Assembly (NCBI GenBank): GCA_913774625.1
Contig: CAJYHL010000043.1
Location: 30,317 to 94,316, forward strand
Source of the DNA: an uncultured Acidovorax sp.
Lineage (GTDB): Bacteria > Pseudomonadota > Gammaproteobacteria > Burkholderiales > Burkholderiaceae_C
Reading direction: 5' to 3'
Length of the DNA: 64,000 bases
Positions 9,706 to 19,970 of this stretch are shown here, one piece after another. The translations under genes were made by a program, and so were the position numbers. The notes below the pieces were generated by a model that ran no database searches, was not told where the DNA came from, and saw nothing but the letters and a program-made list of their open reading frames with translations. Position 1 is the first letter of the stretch, and each line of letters opens with the position of its first letter.

Positions 9706-10680
9706 TCAGGCGAACTTGTCGGGCGTGTTGAGATAGCCTTGCACGTAGTCGGCGACACCTTTTTCGAGTGAGAAGAAGGTACCGTCATAGCCTGCGTCAT
9801 GAAGCTTCTGCATCGACGCCTGTGTGAAGTATTGGTACTTGCCGCGAAGGTTCTCCGGCATGGGCACATATTGAATATCTGGCTTGATGCCACATGCTGT
9901 ACCGACCGCCTCGATGAGCTCACGGAAGGATCGCGCTGATCCAGTTCCTAGGTTGTAGAGGCCATTTGTGCGGGGCGTTGTCATGAACCAGTGCATGACC
10001 TTGCAGCAGTCCTTCACGTAGACAAAGTCCCGCAGTTGCTCTCCATCCTTGTAATCAGAGCGATGCGACTGGAACAGGTGTATCGGCTCTTGGGCCATCA
10101 CCTTCGAATGATTTTTCGCAACGATGCTCATCATGTCGGCCTTATGATATTCATTCGGGCCATACACATTGAAGAATTTGAAGCCCGCCCATTGGGGCGG
10201 GGCGACACCTTTCTCCTGTTGCCCTAATGCCCAGCGGTCAAAGGCTTGCTTCGACCATCCATACAAATTTAAAGGGCGAAGGGGGGCGATTTCCTTGGTG
10301 TCGTCGAAGCCCTGGGTTCCATCGCCATAGGTCGCAGCTGATGACGCATAGAAGAAGGGAACACGCCGCTCTGTACACCAGTTCCATATATGCATGGAGA
10401 GCTGGAGGTTGTTGCTTACGACTTCATCGCCATCCGTGGCGGTCGTGGCTGAAATTGCGCCTAGATGGAAAATGGCTTCCACCGTGCCCCTGCTCTTTTC
10501 AAGGAAGGTGTGGAAATCCTGTGGTAGCACAAACTCCGAAAAGCGGTGCTTGGCAATATTTTTCCACTTCTCGCCACTGCCGAGCCAATCCACGATGGCG
10601 ATGTCTGTGTGTCCCAACTGGTTTAGGTAGGCAACGAGGTTGGATCCGATGAAGCCTGTGGCTCCGGTGATGATAATCAT
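9706..10680 (-). CDS. hldD: ADP-L-glycero-D-manno-heptose 6-epimerase HldD
   Basis: Extended SDR of 324 residues, usual HldD length. It begins with the NADP-binding loop MIIITGATGFIGSNLV and carries the active-site segment NLYGWSKQAFD (Tyr-x3-Lys) and the HldD-typical stretch FFNVYGPNEYHK. It converts ADP-D-glycero- to ADP-L-glycero-D-manno-heptose, the last step of precursor supply for LPS inner core. A GGAG lies eight bases before the ATG. It is the first gene of the minus-strand heptose operon. No gmhA is visible nearby, so the first isomerase is either encoded elsewhere or replaced by the AGE domain two genes on. Confidence 0.95.
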   Translation of the reverse strand: MIIITGATGFIGSNLVAYLNQLGHTDIAIVDWLGSGEKWKNIAKHRFSEFVLPQDFHTFLEKSRGTVEAIFHLGAISATTATDGDEVVSNNLQLSMHIWNWCTERRVPFFYASSAATYGDGTQGFDDTKEIAPLRPLNLYGWSKQAFDRWALGQQEKGVAPPQWAGFKFFNVYGPNEYHKADMMSIVAKNHSKVMAQEPIHLFQSHRSDYKDGEQLRDFVYVKDCCKVMHWFMTTPRTNGLYNLGTGSARSFRELIEAVGTACGIKPDIQYVPMPENLRGKYQYFTQASMQKLHDAGYDGTFFSLEKGVADYVQGYLNTPDKFA

Positions 10681-11134
10681 TGAGGGTACTCCAAGCTAAG
10701 GCTTTTTCTCTGCGGAGGAATGGTGAATCGTGATGTTTTGTGAAATGATCAACAGCGCAGGATTTTTGACTCAGGTTCCCTGGTCCCCTTAAGCCTGCCA
10801 ACCAAAGTAACAAGACTGGTCTGGACAGACGCCGGATCGCAATGGCACAGGGGTGGCAGTAGTGTGAACTCAAGTGCCTCTAATAGATCGCATCCGGTCT
10901 CGATGCAGCTCTTGGGCTTGCCCGCAGCCTGCTTGGCAGCGATTGAAGATCCGTACGCGTAGGACAGGGTGCAGTTGCAATTTGATCGTGGGTGTGCTGT
11001 GTTGAAATCAACGGCTGATGGCTCTGATCCTTTATCCGGGTGGATGTGCTCGGGTATGGTGACGCCAAAAACCCGGCTGCTCAGTAGCGCGAGCCGGGCG
11101 TTGCTCTATCACCGAGATCGTAATGCAGCGTGCT

Positions 11135-11154
11135 GGCGTGGCGTGGCGTGGCGT
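11135..11154 (+). repeat. Tandem pentamer (GGCGT)x4
   Basis: Four perfect copies of GGCGT in a row, followed by a partial GGCG. It lies in non-coding sequence, 430 bases before the beta-oxidation operon. Such a tract could vary by slippage, but it is too far from any start codon to assign a role. Confidence 0.7.
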
Positions 11155-11487
11155 GGCGCCGGTTCCACATGAAGTTGAGCTACCCCAGTTCGTGAAACGC
11201 CTTGCTGGCGGGCACGATCTGGTGTTGTGTGCATAGGCTTATGCCTGAAATCGCCTGCGCACGACACGGAGCCCCCTTGAGCATGCCTCTCGACGAGCCT
11301 TCTGCTAGGCCAACTAAATTTCGTAACAAAGTGAAATTTTCCTGATGATGACAAGCCCGCAAGCGTGTCTTTTTCGTTCCTTTGCGGGAAGTCAGCCCAG
11401 TGGGCGGTGGGAGTTGTTGCTGCGCTGAGATAGCCATGCCTGTCCAGTAAGGGACATATCTGCCTTTCAAGGCGAGTGTGGCACCCC

Positions 11488-11516
11488 TAGAATGAAAAAG
11501 CACGATCGTTCTATTC
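11488..11516 (+). promoter_or_regulatory. Candidate promoter -10 and TetR-type operator of the beta-oxidation operon
   Basis: TAGAAT at 11488-11493 matches five of six -10 bases; the -35 region (TTTCAA at 11465) is weak. Directly downstream is an imperfect palindrome, AGcACGATCGTtCT (11499-11512), centred on the perfect ACGATCGT, with flanking A/T bases that partly pair. A site at the start point would block transcription when bound. In Burkholderiales, TetR-family regulators (FadP/PsrA-like) control fatty-acid degradation through palindromes of this kind, but the regulator here is inferred and no such gene is in the window. Confidence 0.45.
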
Positions 11517-11571
11517 GACGGCCCTGCGCCGCTGCTCCCATCTTCTTTTCACTTCCGAGGAAACCCCGAGC

Positions 11572-13671
<2,100 letters not shown>

Positions 13672-13718
13672 GCGCAGCGTTTTTGCCGCACCCGCCGACA
13701 GAACAAGGAATTCCGCAC

Positions 13719-14894
13719 ATGACCTCCGCAGTGATCGTCTCCACCGCCCGCACCCCGCTCGCCAAGAGCTGGAAGGGCTCGTTCAACATGACCCACGGCG
13801 CCACGCTGGGCGGCCATGCCGTGCAGCATGCCGTGCAGCGCGCCGGCATCGACGGCGCAGACGTCGATGACGTCATCATGGGCTGCGCCACGCCCGAAGG
13901 CGCCACCGGCAGCAACATCGCCCGGCAGATCGCGCTCAAGGCCGGCCTGCCCGTCACCACCTCGGGCATGACCATCAACCGCTTCTGCTCCTCGGGCCTG
14001 CAGACCATCGCCACCGCCGCGCAGCGCATCATCGCGGGCGAGGGCGATGTCTATGTGGCCGGCGGCGTGGAAAGCATCTCCTGCGTGCAGCAGGAGATGA
14101 ACCTGCACATGATCCGCGACCTGGCGCTGGAAAAGCAGAAGCCCGAGATCTACTGGAACATGCTCCAGACCGCCGAGCAGGTCGCCAAGCGCTACGGCAT
14201 CGGCCGCGAGGCCATGGACGAATACGGCGCCGCCAGCCAGCAGAAGGCCTGCGCCGCGCAGGCCGCCGGCCTGTTCGACGCCGAGATCGCGCCCATCACC
14301 GTCACGGCCGGCATCGCCGACAAGACGCTGGGCCTGATCACCAAGCAGGTCACCGTCTCCAAGGACGAAGGCACGCGCGAAGGCACGACGGTGGAGGCCA
14401 TCCGCGGCCTGCGTTCTGCCCTGCCGGGCGGCCTGGTCTCGGCCGGCAACGCCAGCCAGTTCAGCGACGGCGCCGGCGCCTGCGTGGTGGTGAGCGAAGC
14501 CTATGCCGGCAAGCACGGCCTCAAGCCCCTGGGCCGCTTCCTGGGCTTCGCCGTGGCCGGCTGCGAGCCCGACGAGATGGGCATCGGCCCCGTCTTCGCC
14601 GTGCCCAAGGTGCTCAAGAAACTGGGCCTGTCGGTGCAGGACATCGACCTCTGGGAACTGAACGAGGCCTTCGCCGTGCAGGTCATCTACTGCCGCGACA
14701 AGCTCGGCATTCCTGCCGACCGCCTGAACGTCAACGGCGGCGCCATCGCCCTGGGCCACCCTTACGGCGTGAGCGGCCAGCGCCTGACGGGCCATGCGCT
14801 CATCGAAGGCAAGCGCCGCGGTGCCAAGCGCGTGTGCGTGACCATGTGCATCGGCGGCGGCATGGGCGCTGCGGGCATCTTCGAGGTGCTGTGA
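13719..14894 (+). CDS. Acetyl-CoA C-acyltransferase (thiolase)
   Basis: Thiolase of 391 residues, complete. Catalytic residues are all in place: nucleophilic Cys in [10 protein letters not shown] (~residue 90), His in [14 protein letters not shown] and the second Cys in [14 protein letters not shown] near the C-terminus. It cleaves 3-ketoacyl-CoA to acetyl-CoA and a shortened acyl-CoA and is the natural partner of the FadB-type protein 47 bases upstream. The ATG at 13719 is chosen for its AAGGAA 10 bases upstream and the family N-terminus [13 protein letters not shown]; the open frame runs far upstream only as a shadow. A strong terminator follows. Confidence 0.95.
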   Translation: MTSAVIVSTARTPLAKSWKGSFNMTHGATLGGHAVQHAVQRAGIDGADVDDVIMGCATPEGATGSNIARQIALKAGLPVTTSGMTINRFCSSGLQTIATAAQRIIAGEGDVYVAGGVESISCVQQEMNLHMIRDLALEKQKPEIYWNMLQTAEQVAKRYGIGREAMDEYGAASQQKACAAQAAGLFDAEIAPITVTAGIADKTLGLITKQVTVSKDEGTREGTTVEAIRGLRSALPGGLVSAGNASQFSDGAGACVVVSEAYAGKHGLKPLGRFLGFAVAGCEPDEMGIGPVFAVPKVLKKLGLSVQDIDLWELNEAFAVQVIYCRDKLGIPADRLNVNGGAIALGHPYGVSGQRLTGHALIEGKRRGAKRVCVTMCIGGGMGAAGIFEVL

Positions 14895-14928
14895 GCGGCC
14901 TTGCCTGACGCTGATCGCCAAGCCCCCG

Positions 14929-14965
14929 GCCCCGTGCGCGCCACCCGCCCGCACGGGGCTTTTTT
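14929..14965 (+). terminator. Rho-independent terminator after the thiolase gene
   Basis: A perfect 9-bp stem GCCCCGTGC (14929-14937) pairs with GCACGGGGC (14951-14959), followed by six T (14960-14965). It closes the two-gene beta-oxidation unit. Confidence 0.88.
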
Positions 14966-15061
14966 CATGCGGCGGCGCCGTGCCCCGCCTCGTGCACCAC
15001 GCCATGCCGCACGTCACGCAGCGGACATGCCGCGCCGCACCTCCTCTCCATAATTTCCCGC

Positions 15062-16915
15062 ATGACGACCTCACTGCGCTCCACCCTCGACTTCCTGCTC
15101 TACGACTGGCTTGAGGCCGAAACGCTCACGGCCCGCGAACGCTTCGCCGACCACGCGCGCGAGACCTTCGATGCCGTGCTGGACACCAGCGAGCGCATCG
15201 CGCGCGAGAAGTTCGCGCCCTTCAACCGCCTGGTCGATACCGAGGAGCCGCGCACCGTGGCCCAGCCTGACGGCACGCTGCGCGTGGTGCTGCCCGAGGC
15301 CACGCATGCCGCGCGCCGCGCCTATGCCGAATCCGGCCTGCTGAGCGCCGCGCAGGACTACGCCATCGGCGGCATGCAACTGCCCTACACGGTGGAGGCG
15401 GCGGCCAACAGCTTCTTCGCGGCGGCCTCGGTCAGCATCGGCTCCAACCTGCTCACCTCGGGCAATGCCAACCTGCTGATGGCGCACGGCACGCCGCTGC
15501 AGAAGCAGGTGTTCGCGCAGAACGAATTCGACGGCCGCTGGGCCGGCACCATGTGCCTGTCGGAGCCGCAGGCGGGCTCGTCGCTCTCCGACGTGGCGAC
15601 CCGCGCCGTGCCCGATGGCGAAGGCTTCGCGGGCGATGCGCTCGGGGCCCGCTACCGCCTCACCGGCAACAAGATGTGGATCAGCTCGGGCGACCACGAG
15701 ATGACCGAGAACATCGTGCATCTGGTGCTGGCCAAGATTCCGGGGCCCGACGGCCGGCTGGTGCCGGGCGTCAAGGGCATCTCGCTCTTCATCGTGCCCA
15801 AGCAGCTGGTGGACGAAGCCGGGCGCCTGACCGGCGAGCGCAACGACGTGGCGCTGGCGGGCCTCAACCACAAGCTGGGCTGGCGCGGCACGACCAACAC
15901 GCTGCTGAACTTCGGCGAAGGCACCTACCCGGTGCGCGGCGGCGCGGGCGCCATCGGCTACCTGGTGGGCCAGCCCGGCGAGGGCCTCAAGTGCATGTTC
16001 CACATGATGAACGAGGCGCGCATCGGCATCGGCATGGCGGCCACCATGCTGGGCCTCGCGGGCTACTACGCCAGCCTGGACTATGCGAAGAACCGCCCTC
16101 AGGGCCGGCCGGTAGGCAAGGGCGGCAAGGACGCCGCCGCGCCCCAGGTGCGCCTGATCGAGCACGCCGACATCAAGCGCATGCTGCTGGCGCAAAAGAG
16201 CTACGGCGAAGGCGCGCTGGCGCTCAACCTCTATTGCGCGCGGCTGGTGGACGAGCAGCACACGGGCGATGCCCAGGCGGCCGACGAGGCACGCCTGCTG
16301 CTGGAAGTGCTCACGCCCATCGCCAAGAGCTGGCCCAGCGAATGGTGCCTCGAGGCCAATTCGCTCGCCATCCAGATCCACGGCGGCTACGGCTACACGC
16401 GCGACTTTCCGGTGGAGCAGTACTGGCGCGACAACCGCCTGAACATGATCCACGAGGGCACGCACGGCATCCAGGCCATGGACCTGCTGGGCCGCAAGGT
16501 GCTGATGGAAGGCGGCCGGGGCCTGATGCTGCTGGCCGGCCGCATCGACGCCACGGTGCAGCAGGCCATCCAGCAGCCCGCGCTGGCGGCCCATGCCAAC
16601 GCCCTGGCCGGCGCGCTGGGCGAGGTGGGCGCCGCTACCAAGGCCGCCTGGGCCACGGGCGAGCCCGCCGAGGCCCTGGCCAATGCCGTGCCCTACATGC
16701 AGGCCTTCGGCCACACCGTGCTGGCCTGGATGTGGCTGGACCTGGCCCTGGCCACGCTGCGCGCGGATGCCGCGCTGTCGATGGCCGCCAGCGCCGGCAG
16801 GATGGGCGCCATGCGCTATTTCTTCCATTACGAGCTGCCCAGGATCGGCGCCTGGCTGAACGTGGTGCGCCAGCGCGACACGACCTGCGCGGCCCTGCCC
16901 GAAGAGGCGTTCTGA
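15062..16915 (+). CDS. Acyl-CoA dehydrogenase, long form with C-terminal extension
   Basis: FAD-dependent acyl-CoA dehydrogenase of 617 residues, the ~600-residue DmdC/FadE5-type subclass rather than the ~380-residue short form. It has the FAD/substrate segment GTMCLSEPQAGSSLSDV, the KMWISSGDHE loop and the late segment IHEGTHGIQAMDLLGRK, which holds the likely catalytic base Glu and the flavin-adenine contact. The last ~130 residues are the extra helical C-terminal domain of the subclass. It performs the first, alpha,beta-dehydrogenation step of beta-oxidation. It lies after the thiolase terminator, so it probably has its own promoter. No strong Shine-Dalgarno sequence precedes the ATG. Confidence 0.93.
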   Translation: MTTSLRSTLDFLLYDWLEAETLTARERFADHARETFDAVLDTSERIAREKFAPFNRLVDTEEPRTVAQPDGTLRVVLPEATHAARRAYAESGLLSAAQDYAIGGMQLPYTVEAAANSFFAAASVSIGSNLLTSGNANLLMAHGTPLQKQVFAQNEFDGRWAGTMCLSEPQAGSSLSDVATRAVPDGEGFAGDALGARYRLTGNKMWISSGDHEMTENIVHLVLAKIPGPDGRLVPGVKGISLFIVPKQLVDEAGRLTGERNDVALAGLNHKLGWRGTTNTLLNFGEGTYPVRGGAGAIGYLVGQPGEGLKCMFHMMNEARIGIGMAATMLGLAGYYASLDYAKNRPQGRPVGKGGKDAAAPQVRLIEHADIKRMLLAQKSYGEGALALNLYCARLVDEQHTGDAQAADEARLLLEVLTPIAKSWPSEWCLEANSLAIQIHGGYGYTRDFPVEQYWRDNRLNMIHEGTHGIQAMDLLGRKVLMEGGRGLMLLAGRIDATVQQAIQQPALAAHANALAGALGEVGAATKAAWATGEPAEALANAVPYMQAFGHTVLAWMWLDLALATLRADAALSMAASAGRMGAMRYFFHYELPRIGAWLNVVRQRDTTCAALPEEAF

Positions 16916-16951
16916 ACGCCCCGCGCCGTAGGGTCAAGGGCGCGACACATT

Positions 16952-16984
16952 GCCCGGGGCGGTGCGCCGCACAATGCCCCGGGC
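16952..16984. repeat. Inverted repeat upstream of the SDR gene
   Basis: GCCCGGGGC (16952-16960) and GCCCCGGGC (16976-16984) form a perfect 9-bp stem; inside the loop GTGC and GCAC pair again. There is no following T-run, so a classical terminator is unlikely. It lies 45 bases before the SDR start and could be an attenuating hairpin. Confidence 0.6.
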
Positions 16985-17028
16985 CTGACTGAATCACCCC
17001 CAGCAACATTCCAAGGAGACCTGCCAAC

Positions 17029-17820
17029 ATGAGCCGCACCGTCCAGCAACTCTTCGACCTTTCCGGCAAGACCGCCCTCATCACCGGTGGCTCGCGCGGG
17101 CTGGGCCTGCAGATCGCCCATGCGCTGGGCGAGGCCGGCGCCCGCGTGCTGATCACGTCCCGCAAGGCGGCCGACCTGGAGGAGGCCACGGCCACGCTGC
17201 AGGCCGCCGGCATCGATGCGCGCTGGATCGCGGCCGACTGCGGCCAGGAGGCCGACATCCAGCGCCTGGCCTCGGAAACCCTGCAGCGCCTGGGCGAGGT
17301 GGACATCCTGGTCAACAACGCGGGCGCCAGCTGGGGCGCGCCGGCCGAGGACCACCCCGCCGCCGCGTGGGACAAGGTGATGAACCTCAACGTGCGCGGC
17401 TACTTCCTGCTGTCGCAGGCCATCGCCAAGCACAGCATGATCCCGCGCAAGAGCGGCCGCATCCTCAACGTGGCCTCCATCGCCGGGCTGGCGGGCAACC
17501 CCGTGGCCATGAAGACCATTGCCTACAACACCTCCAAGGGGGCGGTGATCAACTTCACGCGGGCGCTGGCGGCGGAGTGGGGCGTCTACGGCATCAACGT
17601 CAACGCCATCTGCCCAGGCTTCTTCAAGACCAAGATGGCCTCCGTGCTGATCGAGACGCTGGGCGAGGAGAAGATGGCCGAGCACGCCCCGCTGCGCCGC
17701 CTGGGCGACGACGAGGACCTGAAGGGCATCGCGCTGCTCTACGCCAGCGATGCGGGCAAGCACATCACCGGGCAGTGGATGGCGGTGGACGGCGGGGTCA
17801 GCGTGGTGACCGGCGGCTGA
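17029..17820 (+). CDS. SDR family oxidoreductase
   Basis: Classical short-chain dehydrogenase/reductase of 263 residues. Motifs: TGGSRGLG cofactor loop at ~residue 20, NNAG at ~93, catalytic Ser in NVASIAG and YNTSK (Tyr-x3-Lys). The cofactor loop followed by Arg in TSRKA suggests NADP(H). A good AAGGAG precedes the ATG. Placed in a beta-oxidation neighbourhood, it may reduce or oxidise a 3-oxoacyl-type or alcohol substrate, but the substrate is not predictable. Confidence 0.9.
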   Translation: MSRTVQQLFDLSGKTALITGGSRGLGLQIAHALGEAGARVLITSRKAADLEEATATLQAAGIDARWIAADCGQEADIQRLASETLQRLGEVDILVNNAGASWGAPAEDHPAAAWDKVMNLNVRGYFLLSQAIAKHSMIPRKSGRILNVASIAGLAGNPVAMKTIAYNTSKGAVINFTRALAAEWGVYGINVNAICPGFFKTKMASVLIETLGEEKMAEHAPLRRLGDDEDLKGIALLYASDAGKHITGQWMAVDGGVSVVTGG

Positions 17821-17876
17821 TCCGGGGTACAAACGGGCCTTCGCCGCACGCATCCACTCTTCTCCGCCCACTGCAC

Positions 17877-18311
17877 ATGTCCATGGAAAACGCCTTGCCC
17901 GGCTTCGGTGTCGAGATCCCCTTCGTGACCCATCTGGGCTTCACCCTGCACCGCATGGAAGGCGGCGAGTCCGAGCTGCGCTACGAGGCCGCGCCCGAGC
18001 ACCTCAATTCCTTCGCCGTCACGCACGGCGGCGCCACCATGACGCTGCTGGACGTGACCCTGGCGACGGCGGCGCGCAGCGTCACGCCAGAATTCGGCGT
18101 GGTCACCATCGAGATGAAGACCAGCTTCATGCAGCCGGCCGTGGGGCCGCTGGTGGCCAGGGGGCGGCTGCTGCACCGCACGCGTTCCATCGCCTTCGTC
18201 GAAGGCACGGTCTACGACGCCCAGGGCCGCGCCTGCAGCCATGCCACGGGCACCTTCAAGTACGTGCGGCGGCAGCCGGCGGAAGGCGCCGCCCCCTTGC
18301 CCACCGATTGA
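17877..18311 (+). CDS. PaaI-type hotdog-fold acyl-CoA thioesterase
   Basis: Hotdog protein of 144 residues, normal for the PaaI/YdiI group. It carries HLNSFAVTHGGATMTLLD, with the HGG and catalytic Asp/Glu environment of the family, and the later beta-strand segment VTIEMKTSFMQPA. It probably hydrolyses short- or medium-chain acyl-CoAs to free CoA. The start chosen is ATG 17877; an ATG two codons on is equally possible, and the upstream open frame is only a shadow of the SDR gene. It lies 56 bases after that SDR and is probably cotranscribed. Confidence 0.88.
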   Translation: MSMENALPGFGVEIPFVTHLGFTLHRMEGGESELRYEAAPEHLNSFAVTHGGATMTLLDVTLATAARSVTPEFGVVTIEMKTSFMQPAVGPLVARGRLLHRTRSIAFVEGTVYDAQGRACSHATGTFKYVRRQPAEGAAPLPTD

Positions 18312-18375
18312 GCGCACGCATCCGGGCGGGCCATGGCCGCAGCGGCGCCAGCTTGCAACTTGTGCATCCAATCGT

Positions 18376-18422
18376 GCTACAGCGCTTGATTCATGGGCGC
18401 AAGCAGCTATCGTAAAAATAGC
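18376..18422 (-). repeat. Dispersed palindromic repeat, full-length copy
   Basis: The complement reads GCTATTTTTACGATAGC, then TGCTTGCGCCCATGAATC, then AAGCGCTGTAGC. It contains a small hairpin (GCTAT/ATAGC) and an AGCGCTT core. A closely matching copy lies inside the lipase gene at 34594-34637, and shorter copies at 24042, 26900 and 63986. This copy ends right at the AAAGGAGA ribosome-binding site of the next gene. Confidence 0.8.
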
Positions 18423-18437
18423 AAAGGAGATACCGAC

Positions 18438-19454
18438 ATGCCACGCAACCAACAAATCCTGCTGGACAACCGTCCCCAGGGCGAAGCCACCACGGCCAAC
18501 TTCAAGCTCGTCGCCACCGATACGCCGGCTCTGGCCGACGGCCAGGTGCTGGTGCGCCACCACTACCTGAGCCTGGACCCCTACATGCGCGGGCGCATGA
18601 ACGAGAGCAAGAGCTACGCCGCCAGCCAGCCGCTGGGCGAGCCGATGATCGGCGGCACGGTGGGCGAGGTGGTGGAAAGCCGCCACCCCAAGTACGCCGT
18701 GGGCGACAAGGTCGTCGGCATGGGCGGCTGGCAGGAATACAGCGTGGTCGACGGCAACGAGCCCGGCATGCTGCGCAAGGTCGATACGACCCACGTGCCG
18801 CTCTCGCACTACCTGGGCGCCGTGGGCATGCCCGGCGTGACGGCCTGGTACGGCCTGGTCAAGATCATCGAGCCCAAGGCGGGCGAGACCGTCGTGGTCA
18901 GCGCCGCCACGGGCGCCGTGGGCAGCGCCTTCGCGGCCCTGGCCAAGGCCCGGGGTTGCCGCGTGGTGGGCATTGCCGGCGGCACGGAGAAGTGCCGCTA
19001 CGCCACCGAAGAACTCGGCTTCGACGTGTGCATCGACCACCGCGAGCACGGCGACCTGAAGGCGATGTCCAAGGCCCTGAAGGAAGCCTGCCCGAACGGC
19101 ATCGACGGCTACTTCGAGAACGTGGGCGGCTACATCCTCGACGCCGTGCTGCTGCGCGCCAACGCCTTCGCCCGCGTGGCGGTGTGCGGCATGATCGCTG
19201 GCTACGACGGCCAGCCCCTGCCGCTGCAGAACCCCGCGCTCATCCTCATCAACCGCATGAAGGTGCAGGGCTTCATCGTCAGCGAGCACATGGAAGTCTG
19301 GCCCGAGGCGCTCAAGGAACTGGGCGGCCTGGTCGCTGCGGGCAAGCTGCGCCCGCGCGAGACCATCGCCGAAGGCCTGGCCGCCGCGCCCGAGGCCTTC
19401 CTGGGCCTGCTCAAGGGCAAGAACTTCGGCAAGCAGCTGGTCAAGCTGGTCTGA
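18438..19454 (+). CDS. NADP-dependent MDR-family oxidoreductase (CurA / leukotriene B4 dehydrogenase type)
   Basis: Zinc-independent medium-chain reductase of 338 residues. It has the family marks RHHYLSLDPYMRGRM near residue 40, GMPGVTAWYGL, the Rossmann loop AATGAVGSAF and VGGYILDAVL. Such enzymes reduce activated C=C bonds of enones with NADPH. ATG 18438 is taken because AAAGGAGA sits eight bases upstream; the frame open from 18393 would put the start inside the dispersed repeat. The next gene begins six bases after the stop. Confidence 0.92.
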   Translation: MPRNQQILLDNRPQGEATTANFKLVATDTPALADGQVLVRHHYLSLDPYMRGRMNESKSYAASQPLGEPMIGGTVGEVVESRHPKYAVGDKVVGMGGWQEYSVVDGNEPGMLRKVDTTHVPLSHYLGAVGMPGVTAWYGLVKIIEPKAGETVVVSAATGAVGSAFAALAKARGCRVVGIAGGTEKCRYATEELGFDVCIDHREHGDLKAMSKALKEACPNGIDGYFENVGGYILDAVLLRANAFARVAVCGMIAGYDGQPLPLQNPALILINRMKVQGFIVSEHMEVWPEALKELGGLVAAGKLRPRETIAEGLAAAPEAFLGLLKGKNFGKQLVKLV

Positions 19455-19460
19455 AAGGCC

Positions 19461-19934
19461 ATGGCGGCACCGACCCCCTTGCAACTGCACTGGACCTGGG
19501 CCCGCTTCGACGACCTGGGCGTGCATGCGCTGCACGACGCGCTGTCGCTGCGCTGCCGGGTCTTCATCCTGGAGCAGGGGCCCTACCAGGACCCGGACGA
19601 TGCCGACAAGCGTTCCTGGCACCTGCTGGGCCGCGCCGCGCCCGGGGGGCCGCTGCTGGCCACGCTGCGGGTCGTGGACCCTGGCGTGAACTATCCAGAG
19701 CCCTCCATCGGCCGCGTGGTCACGGCGCCCGAGGCGCGCGGCACCGGCGCCGGCCGGGCGCTGGTGGCCGAGGGCCTGGCGCGCTGCCGCGCAGCCTGGC
19801 CGGGGCAGTCGGTACGCATCAGCGCCCAGGCGCATCTGCAGCGCTTCTATGGCGAGCACGGCTTCGCCGCCGTCTCGCCCGAATACCTGGAAGACGGCAT
19901 TCCCCATGTCGAGATGCTCTGCGGCCCCGCTTGA
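19461..19934 (+). CDS. GNAT family N-acetyltransferase, ElaA type
   Basis: A 157-residue acetyltransferase of the ElaA branch. Visible features: LSLRCRVFILEQGPYQDPDD near the N-terminus (ElaA hallmark), the acetyl-CoA loop EARGTGAGRALV (R/Q-x2-G-x-G/A) and the closing HLQRFYGEHGFAAVS. The physiological substrate of ElaA proteins is not established. It follows the MDR reductase by six bases and is probably cotranscribed with it and with the GST-like gene. Confidence 0.88.
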   Translation: MAAPTPLQLHWTWARFDDLGVHALHDALSLRCRVFILEQGPYQDPDDADKRSWHLLGRAAPGGPLLATLRVVDPGVNYPEPSIGRVVTAPEARGTGAGRALVAEGLARCRAAWPGQSVRISAQAHLQRFYGEHGFAAVSPEYLEDGIPHVEMLCGPA

Positions 19935-19970
19935 GGGCCCGGCAGAAGAACAGGAAAAGGAGAGCCCCCG

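Larger units (their letters stand above)
10681..11571. other. 0.9-kb non-coding junction between heptose operon and beta-oxidation operon
   Basis: No open frame here has convincing codon use or similarity. The 5' side carries the hldD leader. It holds a hairpin CCCGGCT/AGCCGGG (11072-11098) without a T-run, a four-copy pentamer at 11135-11154, and near its right end the operator-like palindrome and -10 element described separately. Base composition is mixed and unlike either flank. It looks like an old insertion or deletion junction at the right edge of the heptose block. Confidence 0.6.

Noticed and set aside
11072..11098. CCCGGCT/AGCCGGG hairpin as part of a tRNA or terminator
   Set aside because: No cloverleaf arms, no TTCGA loop and no T-run; only a simple hairpin.
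16952..16984. Strong inverted repeat as a rho-independent terminator
   Set aside because: The stem is perfect, but no T-run follows on either strand, so I list it only as an inverted repeat.
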